The notes under the pieces are model-generated. The model was not told where the DNA came from and did no database searches. It worked only from the letters and a program-made list of their open reading frames with translations. From the NCBI GenBank assembly GCA_001600875.1, contig BCLD01000020.1, positions 392,511 to 456,510 of the forward strand: DNA of 64,000 bases, read 5' to 3'. Position 1 is the stretch's first letter, and the number at the start of each line of letters is the position of its first letter. Positions 32,396 through 43,239 of this stretch are shown in pieces. The translations under genes were made by a program, and so were the position numbers. This DNA comes from Solicoccozyma terricola (lineage: Eukaryota > Basidiomycota > Tremellomycetes > Filobasidiales > Piskurozymaceae).

Positions 32396-32545
32396 TATGG
32401 TACGTTTTGGAGATTTTTTGATTCCTTGAGTGTAGGTTTTGTAGATGCGAGATGAGTGTTCTGGCTCAACCCGGCCCTGACTCCGAACCTACGCTCATTC
32501 CTTATGTCCGTCACTGGCTGTTCAGGGGTATCAGGTACATCGCCA
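32396..32545 (+). repeat. Coding-like repeat H, copy 3
   Basis: Shares TTTTGGAGATTT, GAGATGAGTGTTC and GGCTCAAC with the complement of 16640-16755. Several stops interrupt it. Confidence 0.5.
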
Positions 32546-32787
32546 ACGCCTGGGTTTCGTCTCTCGACTGGCCTGGGCTGATGAACAACATTGTCGACTC
32601 CAACATGGTTCGAGGGTAAAGCGAGCTGGAAGGCGCTGCAAACACCGCACTCGTGGCTGGAGTCGACCCGGCGAGTCTCTCTGCGAGGACGCTCGACACA
32701 CAGCACCGGAAGTCCCGCTCGACCGTTATTCCTCAGGTACCTGGAAGCGGTTATCTTCGTAACAGATTAAGAGTCGTACTTACGTAC

Positions 32788-32940
32788 GATTTCGCTGTCC
32801 AAAGCCATGTGGTCGACTCCGAACAACGAAACTTATTGTTGAACGTTGTCTGGACCCTGGGACCTGAGCTGGCACAGGTGGGCCTAAACCGTCATTACGG
32901 GTTTTACAGTGAAGTTAATAAGGAATGCCGGTCGAGAGGG
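32788..32940 (+). repeat. Dispersed repeat R, copy 1 (see 62239-62385)
   Basis: ATTTCGCT-TCCAAAGCCATGTGGTCGACTCC, then GGACCCTGGGACCTGAG, GTCATTACGGGTTT and AATAAGGAAT occur in the same order and spacing at 62239-62385. The element type is unknown. Confidence 0.7.
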
Positions 32941-33256
32941 GCTGTCGGAAATGATATAGCGCCCGGAATCCCTAATCAGTAGTCTGGAGTCTTTTTGGTG
33001 AAGCGGTTAGCTTTCAACATGGAATTATAAATATTTGGTGGTTCTCAATCTCTTCTACATCGAGCTTGATTAGAAGTGGCCGACTATATAATCCTCTTAA
33101 GACAAGGAAACAAAGGTCTTTTGAATCGATGTCATTATTGAGTAAGCAGATGCAGGACGACATTGTTACGAATATAACTGCTTCGCTAAAAGTAGTCCGA
33201 AGTATGAGAACAACCAATTATTAATAAAATACCTTGTATTATCATTTGTTTCATTT

Positions 33257-33895
33257 CTAGTCCACACCGCCGGTAGTATTGGCCTCGAGATGGTCCAGAA
33301 ATTCCTCCGCATATTCCTCACATTTCTTGTACGCATCCTCATAGGCTTGCAGGTCACCGCCATATGGGTCCGCGATGGAGATCTGCTGTGACACTTTCGT
33401 CAACGAGCGCGAGAAGGAGGAGAAGAGGGAGACATTGGCTAGCGAGGAGGGGGGACACATGGAGTGGACATTCTGCAGGCTGTTTTGTGAGCAGGTGAGT
33501 GCAAGCCACCAGGTAAACAAGGTAGCAGGGGATTACGTGCTTGTACGAGTCGACAGCGAGGATATGTGTGAAGTTGTGGAAATCTTCCTTAGCGAGTCTC
33601 TTAGCCGTATCTCCAAGCATCGCTACGCCATGCTGCCGTGGTCTTCGGGTTCTCAGCGAACTGCTGTCGTCAACGCCTGGCTGCTCACATTTTGACACGT
33701 CTTCACTGCCAAGGGATTTGGCGGTTCTCCCAACCGGTTTACGCCCGTACCACGCGACTGGACCGTGATCCGTCTGGCCACGTTGGGCCGCCTGGCCGCC
33801 AGGTGGGAGAGGACGGCTGCTGCCATGGGAGAGCGGCTGGCGTAGTGGCCGAGGGGTTAGTATCGATGATAAAAACGAAATCCAGATTGACCTAC
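33257..33895 (-). CDS. Low-molecular-weight protein tyrosine phosphatase-like gene, 5' end unclear
   Basis: Three stretches fit LMW-PTP in order. RSPMAAAVLSHLAARRPNV with ITVQSRGTG (start of the 33537-33836 exon) follows the usual CxGNxCRSPMAE loop. AKRLAKEDFHNFTHILAVDS matches the 'ADFxxFDYIxAMD' segment. IADPYGGDLQAYEDAYKKC (last exon, 33257-33472) carries the general-acid Asp. Intron 33473-33536 is GT-AG. The upstream intron 33837-33895 has a TACTAAC branch site and would complete a C-R-S-P at the junction. The exon bearing the nucleophile Cys (above 33896) does not give a clean CxGNxCR loop, so the start is unresolved and the gene may be damaged. Confidence 0.6.
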
Positions 33896-34527
33896 CAGGT
33901 GCTTTGACATGAACACAGGTGAGAGGTTTGATCAACCAATTCACATAGCCAATTGTGCTACCACTCACTTGCTAAAAGGGTAGACGACAGGTCAGCTCGC
34001 ATCCAAATACCGGTGTGAGCAACAGTTGTGTGAGTAATAGAACTCACCCAGAGCACACCATCAGCACTCTGATGGCGGGATAAGTCAGGACTGCATTGGG
34101 GTTCGATTGAGGAGGAGGAGCTGAGTTCCAGAGAGGTCCAGCGGTAGAAGCAATAACATGGCAGAAGTAAGCCCAGGAAGAAATTGCAAAGGAACCAGAC
34201 GAGTCCGCGCATGATTAGGGCCCGCCTTGGCGGGATGTTTCGGGGCCATATGCTCTCCGGATGTCCTCCACTTTCTGACAAAGGTCGCGGAATGTCCTAG
34301 TGGAGGCGTTCAATGTTTACTTACAGGTAGCCATCTTGTTCGATGGTTCGTGTGCTCCTGGATGCCGTGATTAGTTGGACGATCTGTAGGTATGTTGGCG
34401 GCGAGGTTACTAGATATGTTGGAATATTTGCATCCACCTCTCCTCGTTGTTTCCGTCCGCTGACAGATACCTGTATCCGAGGCATTAGCCTGGACTTTTC
34501 TGTGTTGCTTTCGATTGGGGCGGCGGC

Positions 34528-34605
34528 CTATTCCGTAGTTCCCGTGACTCTTGGGAATCGTTCGAGCCATCGGTCGATGTATCCCGGTTGAGTGATCAGC
34601 TGGAT
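34528..34605 (-). pseudogene. Copia-C pol scrap inside an MFS gene
   Basis: ITQPGYIDRWLERFPR matches LTQPAYIDRLLERFPK of copia-C (28310-28355). It starts exactly where the MFS coding sequence stops (after RKNMVFS). Confidence 0.65.
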
Positions 34606-35182
34606 CGGACAGCAAGATATCGAAAACACCATATTCTTCCTGGTTCCTGGTTCATACGTTCTTCCCAGGATGGCTAAACCGTTTGGAAGCAAGAAAGCAG
34701 GTCCTACACCTTGCATCGCGCGACAAAAATCGAACAAGATTGGATTTGTGGCGTATCTGGAGGTTCCACCTATGATGCTCCAAAGGGCGTACCATATTCA
34801 TCCGTAGATGAAGCGTCTCTTGTGGCCGTACAGGTCTTCCAGTTTTCCCGCTATCAGGATGAAGATACCAACCTGCAGAAAGAGAGGACAACATTGTATT
34901 GTAAGTGCGTGCACATTGGATACGACGAGGAAGGTTGCATAAGACACTCACCGTCAAAGAATACGCTGCGGAAAACCACGCGAGAGAAGCGTCCTTGATT
35001 CGAAAGGAGGCCCCAATGATATGAATCGGTGCGATCCCGATGACCAGACCCCATTGTGTCGAAGCCTGAGCAATGCAGACCAGGAACACGAACGATATCT
35101 CGTGAGCCGAGGACAGTTTACGCCACGGCCAGTCCTCGGGTGCTTGGAGTTTCTCCGTCCCGACATCGTGAACGTGAGGCAT
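34606..35182 (-). pseudogene. DHA2-type MFS transporter, N-terminal part only
   Basis: Exon 1 (35182-34952, 77 codons from the ATG) reads ISFVFLVCIAQASTQWGLV and then SFRIKDASLAWFSAAYSLT, as in 14-TM DHA2 transporters. A GTGAGT...CTGCAG intron (34951-34873) follows. Exon 2 gives VGIFILIAGKLEDLYGHKR. A TGA at 34798-34800 replaces the Trp of the next helix. After it come ALWSIIGG and FCRAMQGVGPAFLLPNGLAI, GRTYEPGTRKNMVFS. The sequence then runs into a copia-C scrap, so about three quarters of the protein is missing. Confidence 0.8.
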
Positions 35183-35194
35183 GATGCCGCCCTG

Positions 35195-35735
35195 GGCACT
35201 TGCCAAAATTACCAAGGCATCGTTGGCGAAATGGTTTCTGTTCACAGATGATCTAAATACCGTAACCTTCGCCAGTCGGTCTGCCAACTCCAGTACAGGT
35301 GGATGCACCAGTCATTCCAGCCCTAGGACGATCACTTTCATACGATCCAGTCAAACCTCGACCAAGAAAAGTGGTCTTGGTGTCTTGGTCGTTGTAAGCT
35401 TGATCAGCACCACAACCTGCCGCACCACCTCCGATAGCGAGAGCTTTTCCAACTCCCCGGTGTTGCTGAGAGTTGGTCGCGTAAAGACCGGTGGAGTTGG
35501 CCCTGTAAAATGCGCGTTCTCAGCACCATAAACCTCAATCCGCGTCCTCAGGACCATCAACCTCGGCCAACACGCTCTCAGGACCGGAACCAGAACCAGG
35601 GCAAGGGGAAAATTGGGAACCTCGCGACAGCGAAAAACGAGTCTCGTAGACAACCTTTGAGAAGGGTAGGAGGAGGGTGGGATGGGGAGTGGGAATGGTC
35701 TGGATGACATACGGATGGATACATACCTATCTCTT
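35195..35735. other. No gene recognised
   Basis: Upstream side of the MFS relic. The ORF at 35351-35710 (-) has no recognisable domain. Confidence 0.35.
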
Positions 35736-35739
35736 CCAA

Positions 35740-35905
35740 CGAAGCCTGCAATGATTCATCTGCGATTACAACCTGGAGTAATTCACCTGCGATTCTCGCC
35801 TGCAACATGGTTGCGCATTCCCAGCCTGCATTGATTTATCTGCGATAGTTGCGCATTTTACGGCCTGCAAAGATTTAGCTGCAATTGCGGCCCGTTATCA
35901 CGCAC
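35740..35905. repeat. Imperfect repeats of a CCTGCAN(n)GATTTATCTGCGAT-like unit
   Basis: Variants of ATTCATCTGCGATT, ATTCACCTGCGATT, ATTTATCTGCGAT and ATTTAGCTGCAATT recur about every 25-50 bp. The core resembles the subterminal repeats of the TIR element at 53712-54741, so this may be a decayed end of a related element. Confidence 0.5.
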
Positions 35906-35981
35906 CTCCTACTGCATGATAATCTGCAGTACCTCCTTCAACCCTCACCCTCCTAGAACCGAATAGAAACCCACGATCACT

Positions 35982-36099
35982 TGTTAGAAAGAATGCTTGT
36001 GTCTATAGAGTGGTGCTGGTAAGTCTACAGATCTGTCTACTATATACACTTGAGCTGGAGGGAGTGAACCTTCTAGGCTAATGCTGGAGAATTCTCTAC
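35982..36099 (-). mobile_element. Partial copia-B LTR upstream of the NLR
   Basis: The reverse complement matches the last ~118 bp of the copia-B LTR (GAATTCTCCAGCATTAGCCTA... to CTTTCTAACA). The other part of the LTR is gone. It lies about 430 bp before the NLR start, in antisense orientation, and includes the TATA-like CAAGTGTATATAG. Confidence 0.85.
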
Positions 36100-36527
36100 G
36101 GGGATAGTTCTCTTTCGGTCGTGTCGTGTTGTCTTCCTCGCCTTCGTCTACCTCGAAGCGTCGCTTTGCCTTCTGCATCTTCGAGCTGCACTCCCTTCTA
36201 CTATCAAGTGAGTTCCCTCATCTGTGGGCCATCCTATCTGGCACTCACCTGATCTTTGTAACGCAAGCAACTAAGGAGCTCTCACAGTTGACACAAGTAA
36301 ACTCCCGTGAGCTGTACCTCCCTTATCCCACATTGCACGCTTTGCGGCTCTGATGAGTCGTCATAGGTTCTCCTGCAGCTCCAGGTGACGTCTGGCATCT
36401 GCCTTCCAACCGGCTACTTACTTTGTCCAGCTCCAGCGTCTTTGTCGGGACGTTGGCCAGCGGAGACGACAGTCTCGCTACCCTTCGTTCTCCCCCGGCT
36501 GCTCAGCACAGCTCTCATGTACCCAAG

Positions 36528-39500
36528 ATGGATGCTTCCACTTCTAACCGTCCCCTGCGTGTCCTGTCGCTCGACGGCGGGGGGATACGTGGACTCTCCT
36601 CGCTCTATATCCTACAAGACGTCATGGGCCGTATCAAGGTAAATGAGAACCTCGCGGAGACGCCTCTACCGTGCGAGTGGTTCGACCTGATAGTCGGCAC
36701 GTCGACAGGCGGGCTCATCGCCCTCCTACTCGGACGCCTCAAGATGTCCGTCAATGCCGCTATCGATGCATACAAGGATCTCGCCAAGGAGGTCTTTGAC
36801 GAGAAGACCCGGTCATGGCTTGGCAGGGTAAAACCCGTTTTGAGCAAAGATCGGTACTCTCCCGCGACGCTGGGGGCTGCCATTCAGAGGATCGCCGGAG
36901 AAAAAAAGCTCGAAGACCCAGAGACCGAGAGAAAGTGTCGAGTTGCCGTCGTGGCGGTGAAACTCTTTATGGCCGAAGGCCTACCCGACCTACTCAGGAC
37001 ATACACAACGGATGTGCCTCCGTATGAATGCACCGTCGTGGACGCTGCCAAGGCGACATCCGCCGCGACGATGTTCTTTCCACCTGCACAGGTCAAGATC
37101 AGGCACGGCCTTCTGGTCACGTACTTGGACGGCGCGCTAGGTTACAACAACCCGACTAGCCTTGCGCTCGACGAAGCTCAGCAGATCTGGGGGCCCGATC
37201 GCAGAATAGCCTGCATCGTCTCCATCGGCACTGGCATATCCCCATACGTCCGCTTCGAAGGCAACAACCTCGCTCTCGCTAGGAAGTTGTTAGACATCTC
37301 GACGAGCTGTAAGGCTGTGCATATGAGCATAGACAGGCGTTTTGGGGGCATGCGGATGTACTTCCGCTTCGACCCTCCGACCGACCTCGCTTCGATCGGC
37401 CTGGCCGAGTGGGAGAAGTTCAATGATATCGCCGAGTTAGCTCATGCTTACGTCCAAGAAGACCAAGTCAAGCTTGGCGAATGCGTAACAGCAATCACGC
37501 ACCCGGTGAGCATCTGGCCCTTGTCAGGACATCTCGCTGTACTCGCTGACCTTGGGTCTCCCTGTCCCTGGCGCTGGTGGTTCGATGCATGCAGGCCATG
37601 GAGGATGTTGTCGCGCTTCGGACCGCTGTGCAAAAGGCCAATCAACAGGATGTGGAGTGAGCCCTATTTCTCTTTGGTTGTGCGTCTTCACTTTGCGGGG
37701 CTCATAAACGGCCAAATCGTAAACCCTTCACAACCGCGATCGGGCCTAGGAATACGCCCAAAGCTATCCCACCCTTTCCTGATCCTTTTTTGGGGCGCGA
37801 GGACGAGGTCAGCGACATTGTGCAGAAGCTTTTGAGCACCAGCGGAGGTGGAGTGGCGATCCTTGGTACTGGGGGCATCGGCAAATCCGCCGCAGCAATA
37901 GCCGTCCTTTATGATCAACGGGTGAAGGAGGCCTATGGCGCTTTTCGGTTTTTCATCCCGTGCGACAGTGCAACGGCGAGCTCAAAGGGGGCGGAGCCAT
38001 CGAGGTCGTTCGTCGCAGATGCTAGCCGCCAACTCATCAGCATAATTGCAACGAACCTTCAATTGAACGTGTCTCGGGGCCACCCCGACGACATCGTGGT
38101 GCACTTCTTATCCCAGCAGCCCGCCGTACTCGTGTTGGATAATTTCGAGACTCTATGGGATGGGAGCGGGCCCGACCTCGACCAGCTCCTCCAGCGCCTC
38201 TTTGCCTTGCCAAGGCTGAGGCTTGTCGTGACCATGCGAGGAACCGTCACTCCCCGCGGTAAATGGCAGAATGAGCAGCTGAAAACGCTCGATGCAAAGT
38301 CAGCCGTGAATGTTTTCGTCGACGTCAGTGGAAACGAGAACCATCGCTTCGACCCTTCCTTGGACAAGATCCTCGAAGCCGTGGAATATCTCCCCCTTGC
38401 AATCGTTCTCCTTGCCAAACTGGCCCAGATACCACCCAACCTACAGGCCCTTTGGCAGGACTGGGAGCGGCGTCATACGGCGATGATAAAAGACCCTCGA
38501 TACCGCAAGGGCACATCTGGCGCGAGGTTGTTGAGTCTGGACGCATCCATCCAACTCTCGCTGGATCGCCCACTGATGGCCAGTAACCGTCCCGCCGGCA
38601 TCCTTTTATCTCTACTGTCGTTTCTGCCAGATGGTGCATCAATGGACGATCTCGAAGCTCTTGTTCCTTCTACCAGCCTATCCCGGGAAGATGATCCGCC
38701 CGAGATGGTCCTGCTGCAGCTGTCGCTGGCCTACATCGGTTCGATTGCTGGCCAATCTTCAGTGCACGAGAAGTCCCCTCGTGGTGCGTCGGAACCCCCC
38801 ATTACTCGGCTGCACGTCTTGGCCCCCATTCGGGAATATGTCCAGCACGAACTTGTGCCGGAGACGAAGGACTACCAAAGACTCATCAAGCACTACGTGA
38901 ACATGGCCGCATGCCAGGAATCGAGTACGCCACTGCACAGTCTCTGGCCGGAGATTCACAATTTGGAAGCCATCACCGCTCTTGCGCTCAGCATCGAATC
39001 GGAGCAGGAACAAGCCGTTCATTCCGCAGGCGTACTAGGCGGTTTCGTGGAAGAGACCGGAATTTCCCTCCCTGTTTTGACCCAGGGTCTGCGTGACTTC
39101 GTTTCCGTGCTGAGGAATACGAAGGGCGCTTCCACAGCACAGCGTACTCTCGGTCGCATGGCTAAGCGACAGTACGACTACAACGAGGCGACCGCGAGGT
39201 TCCAGGAGGCTATCACCCTATACGAGCAGGTCGGGGAGATGCAGGGCAAGGCAGACTGCATCAGGGTCCTGGGTGAGATCGCTCATCTTCGGTCAAAGTA
39301 CGACGAGGCGAGGGCAAGGTTCGAGGAGGCTCTACCCCTCTTCGAGCAGGGCAGCGAGATTCAAGGCAAGGCACGCTGCAGCAGGGGCCTGGGCGAGATC
39401 GCTCGTCTCCAGTCAAAGTACGACGAGGCGCGGGCGAGGTTCGAGGAGGCTTTTTCCCTGTACGAGCAGGTCAACGACATGCAGGGCAAGGCACACTGCA

Positions 39501-40912
39501 TCTGGGGTCAGGGCGAGATCGCTCGTCTCCAGTCAAAATACGACGAGGCGAGGNNNNNNNNNNNNNNNNNNNNNNNNNNNNNNNNNNNNNNNNNNNNNNN
39601 NNNNNNNNNNNNNNNNNNNNNNNNNNNNNNNNNNNNNNNNNNNNNNNNNNNNNTGTACGAGCAGGTCAACGACATGCAGGGCAAGGCACACTGCATCTGG
39701 GGTCAGGGCGAGATCGCTCGTCTCCAGTCAAAATACGACGAGGCGAGGCCGAGTTTCGAGCAGGCTGTTCCCTTGTACGAGCAGGTCAACGACATGCAGG
39801 GCAAGGCACGCTGCATCAGATGCCTGGGCGAGATCGCTCGTCTCCGGTCAAAGTACGACGAGGCGCGGGCGAAGTTCGAGGAGGCTATCCCCCTGTACGA
39901 GCAAGTCAACGACATGCAGGGCAAGGCACACTGCATCTGGGGTCAGGGCGAGGTGGCTCGTCTCCAGTCAAAGTACGACGAGGCGAGAACGAGATTTAAA
40001 GGGGCTATTCCCCTATACGAGCAGGTCAGCGACTTGCAGGGGAAGGCACACTGCATCAGATGCCTGGGTGAGATCGCTCGTCTCCAGTCAAAGGACGACG
40101 AGGCGAGAACGAGCTTCGAGGAGGCTATTTCCTTATACGAGCAGGTCAACGACATGCAGGGCAAGGCACACTGCATCTGGGGTCAGGGTGAGGTGGCTCG
40201 TCTCCAGTCTAAGTACGACGAGGCGAGGACGAGATTCGATGGGGCTATTCGCCTATACGAGCAGGTCAACGACAGACACGGCACGGCACACTGCATCTGG
40301 GGTCAGGGCGAGGTGGCTCGACTCCAGTCAAAATACGTGGAGGCGAGCGCGAGGTTCGAGGACGCTAGTTCCCTATACGCGCATGTCAGCGACTTGCGGG
40401 GCAAAGCACACTGCGTTCATGGCTTGGGAATGGTGGCTTATTTCCAGTCAAAGTGGGACGAGGCACGAGAGAACTTCGAGGAGGCTATTCCCCTATACGA
40501 GCAGGTCAGCGACGCGCGGGGCAAAGCACACTGCACCTATGGCCTGGGCATGGTGGCTCATCTCCAGTCAAAGTGGGACGAGGCACGCGAGAAGTTCGAC
40601 AAGGCGCTATGGTTATTCGAGGAGGTCAGCGACCAGCGGGGCAAGGTGCAGTGCAAAGAAAGCTTGCGCATGGTCGCTCTTAACCAGTCTACGTATGACA
40701 CTGCACGAGAGAACTTCGATGAGCCGCTCTCTCGTCTGTTCAAGACGGTCAGCCACCAATGGGGAAAGGAACAAAGCATCACAGACTTGGGCATGGTCGC
40801 TCGTAACCAGTCAAAGGAGAATCAGGCTCAAGCAAAATCCAGCGAAACATCACCGTATCTGGTGGTCTCAGCTCAGCAACTATATCAACAACAACAGCAA
40901 GCACAACAGTAG
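36528..40912 (+). CDS. Patatin-NB-ARC-TPR NLR protein
   Basis: Exons 36528-37505, 37595-37656 and 37750-40912 are joined by GT-AG introns of 89 and 93 bp with matching phases, giving about 1400 residues. The patatin domain covers residues 10-320: DGGGIRG (16-22), GTSTG with nucleophile Ser59, DGA with Asp201. NB-ARC covers 370-650: P-loop GTGGIGKS (386-393), Walker B LVLDNFE (Asp477), LVVTMRG, LPLAIVLL. A winged-helix-like linker follows. From about 823 there are 13 visible 40-residue TPRs (YDEARxxFEEAxxLYEQV...GKAHC...LGEIARLQSK) and a Gln-rich tail. The layout equals that of fungal PLP-1-type NLRs, where TPR sensing drives NB-ARC oligomerisation and patatin activation, causing cell death. 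The repeats are nearly identical and are interrupted by a 100-N gap, so the true length is unknown. No stops or frameshifts are seen. It is the only complete member among several broken paralogues. Confidence 0.93.
39176..40800 (+). repeat. 120-bp TPR-coding tandem repeat array
   Basis: About 13 units of 120 bp (40 codons). Units 2-9 are nearly identical at DNA level. Units 10-13 diverge (WDEARENFEEA, YDTARENFDE). Differences among the inner units sit mostly at a few codons (NDMQ/SDLQ, CIWGQ/CIRCL, EIARLQ/EVARLQ), the pattern of recent unequal exchange with varied binding positions. Confidence 0.95.
39554..39653. other. 100-N assembly gap inside the TPR array
   Basis: Exactly 100 N interrupt a TPR unit between YDEAR and YEQVND. 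A normal unit has nine residues there. The gap gives 34, an excess of 25 that is not a multiple of 40. The gap length is therefore nominal, and the kept reading frame is a coincidence. Confidence 0.95.
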
Positions 40913-40969
40913 AATGATGATGACATCTAAGCGTATGTACCTGGTGGACTCTACTCAACAATAACAGAT

Positions 40970-41735
40970 ACGGGTCTTGATTGGAAAGTCTTGGGTGTAT
41001 GAATGTACCGCGGCCGGATGTGCTTGCCGTTTGCTCTCAGACCAGCGGTTATGCGAGCGTAGCCCGATCGACAGCGCCAAATGAGAGACTGAGAGGTTGA
41101 CGACATCCCGGACAGACCAGATTCCGGTCTCTTCCAAGAAATCGCATAGGACGCTTGCGGAATGAACGGCTTGTTCCTGTTCCGATTTGATGCACGAATG
41201 GTGATGGCTTCCAAATTGTGGATCTCTGGCCAGAGGCGCAGTGGCGTGTTTCCTTTCTGTCCGATAGCGATATCGACGTAATGCATCCTGAGCCGTGCGT
41301 AGTCCCTGTTCTCCGGAACGTACTTGTCCTGGATATACTCCCGAATGGCCGCGAACACGAGTAACTGAGGATTGATACGTCCTGGCACGTGAACAGGGGA
41401 CTTGCCGCCCGAAGAAAGCTGGCCATCGACCAAATCGTTGTAGACCAGTGCCAGCCGCAGTAGCACCTCCTCCGGACGAAGCTGCCCTCGGGACAGTTTG
41501 CTTGAGGGAACAAGAGCTTGGAGACCTTCGTATGCCGCTCCATCCCGCAGAAGCGATAGTAGGGACAGAAGGTTAAGTGCCGCAGGGTTGTCGAACATCA
41601 GTGGGCGACCGAGGGAGAGCTGGATGGACACCTCCAGGCTCAGCATCCTTCCGTTTTCCATGTCGTCCTCGCCCTTGCATTTACTATTTTTGATCATCGC
41701 GGTACGATACCGGACTGCTGCCCATCATTGACTCC
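40970..41735 (-). pseudogene. NLR fragment (NB-ARC end and winged-helix region)
   Basis: Convergent with the intact NLR, with about 60 bp between them. The minus strand reads GRMLSLEVSIQLSLGRPLM, LLSLLSLLRDGA, LQALVPSSKLSRGQ, FAAIREYIQDKYVPE and LWPEIHNLEAITIRAS. After the last block the frame shifts (the continuation EETGIWSVRDVVNLSVSHLALS is in another frame) and the sequence ends before any TPR. Neither the P-loop nor the patatin domain is present. At its upstream edge it meets a cation-exchanger relic. Confidence 0.9.
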
Positions 41736-42183
41736 CATGGGCTCCATCCGGTCGTATGGGGTCTCCTTGTCCAGCACGACCGCCTCCCTCGCGGTTCTGC
41801 TGGGCATATCTCAGTCGACCGCTGGTCTTACCTTCCTTTCCGTGCCACGACGCTACCTGTGCAACTCGTGGCCTTCAAATCAGCTCGCAAGGCCCAGGCC
41901 GGAGTGCTCTTTGCCACCACGGTGGGCTCCAACGTGTTCCTTCTTACCCTTGTTCTCGGAGTCGTCTGGGTGGTCAGGGGTTAAATGCCTTTCACCGAGG
42001 CCAACAGATCCCCGACCCAGGATGGTCGCGATACGATGTGGACCTGGATGGATTTGGGGAGTGACTCTGCTGAACTCCATCTGTCTCTGGGTCATCGTCC
42101 GAGCCGGAGCATTCCACAGATCGATTGGAGCTGCCATGCTGCTGCGCTACGTGGCATATCTGGTGTTCATCTTTCTGAGATGA
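41728..42183 (+). pseudogene. Na+/Ca2+ exchanger-family (CaCA) relic, C-terminal part
   Basis: ASLAVLLGISQSTAGLTFLS, then after a frameshift LVAFKSARKAQAGVLFATTV and GSNVFLLTLVLGVVWVV match the alpha-2 repeat (GSNxF) of exchangers. After a stop and another frame change, WGVTLLNSICLWVIVRAGAF and LLRYVAYLVFIFLR plus stop give the last two helices. The N-terminal half is absent, cut at the junction with the NLR fragment. Confidence 0.7.
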
Positions 42184-42189
42184 ACATAC

Positions 42190-42540
42190 CGATCTTGATG
42201 TAAACTTGTTGTGACATTGCGACATATGGACAATCATGAATCCTTCGCGTTCGTGATACAAGGGCTCACATAGCAAATGAGAGCAGAAGACGGGTTCACA
42301 CCACACTCTCATCTTCAGTCGCGAAGTGCGACTTTCCTCCACCAGCAAATAGTCTCCCCATGGGAGCAGCATTGACCGGTATTCTCTCAAACTTGCTGTT
42401 CACTCCAGCCTCTCCGATGACTGCAGCATTGACCAGTGGTCTGATTACACCTTGTTGTTCATACCACTCTACCATCTTCTGACCGCACGTGCCTGTGCCG
42501 TCCATCAGCGGCTAGACTAGGCGTGTGAGCAGCAATCACT
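42190..42540. other. No gene recognised
   Basis: A 69-codon minus-strand frame (42296-42505) has no recognisable family. Confidence 0.35.
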
Positions 42541-42589
42541 AGTATTTTTTCGCCAGTTGATCCATTGCCTCGCGTCGGTCTTGCTACGA

Positions 42590-43200
42590 TTGGGACTTCG
42601 TCAAAGTCTCTACGACGCATTCGAATCCGATCAAAATCGACAACGTCCGCAGCAGCCTACGTTGGCCTTTTGCTTGAACTCTAGGGTGGATAGCATTCCT
42701 CGACGGATCGCTGCAGGAGGAGCTATATCTGACCCCCGTCCCGGCCATATCCATCTCCAGAAGGGACATGCTTACGACTGCACAAGGCAATATGTGGACT
42801 CAAGCAGGCTGCAGCACAGTGGTATGAGGCGGTATCTAACTGTCTTCACGTGCTTGGCTTCCTCGCTCATGAGCCAGATCCATGCTTCTTCCATCGACTC
42901 CAGGATGGCCAAATCACACTTGTGGTCCTCTATGGGGACGATATTGTAGTGGCTGGCTCAGCTGACGACACTCAGCAAACCGTAAAGCAGCTTGGCAAAA
43001 CCTATGCAAGAGGAGATAGAGGGACGATCGATGGTGGATCACTGTTGGGGATACAAGTCTCTCTTGATTGGCTGGACAGACGATCTCAATCAATCAATAA
43101 CACCATATTCAACAGCTTGTGGAACGATTTGGGCTGATCAACAGCGCTCCTCTACGCACAAGCACACTGATGGAGAAGGGATTGCAACTCTCTACCCATC
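42590..43200 (+). pseudogene. Copia-B reverse-transcriptase relic
   Basis: Shares long blocks with 60270-60860 of the copia-B element: AGGAGCTATATCTGAC, CCATGCTTCTTCC-TCGACTCCAGGATGG, TGGTGGATCACTGTTGGGGAT. The catalytic YVDD reads YGDD, a large part of the 'fingers' region has rearranged frames, and there is no RNase H. Confidence 0.8.
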
Positions 43201-43239
43201 AACCCTAACCCCCTAAATGACCTGCCACAGTCATTCGAC

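Noticed and set aside
39273..40964. 563-codon ORF in the second frame of the TPR array
   Set aside because: A shadow frame: the 120-bp repeat keeps any stop-free frame open. The NLR frame has the TPR consensus and correct splicing.
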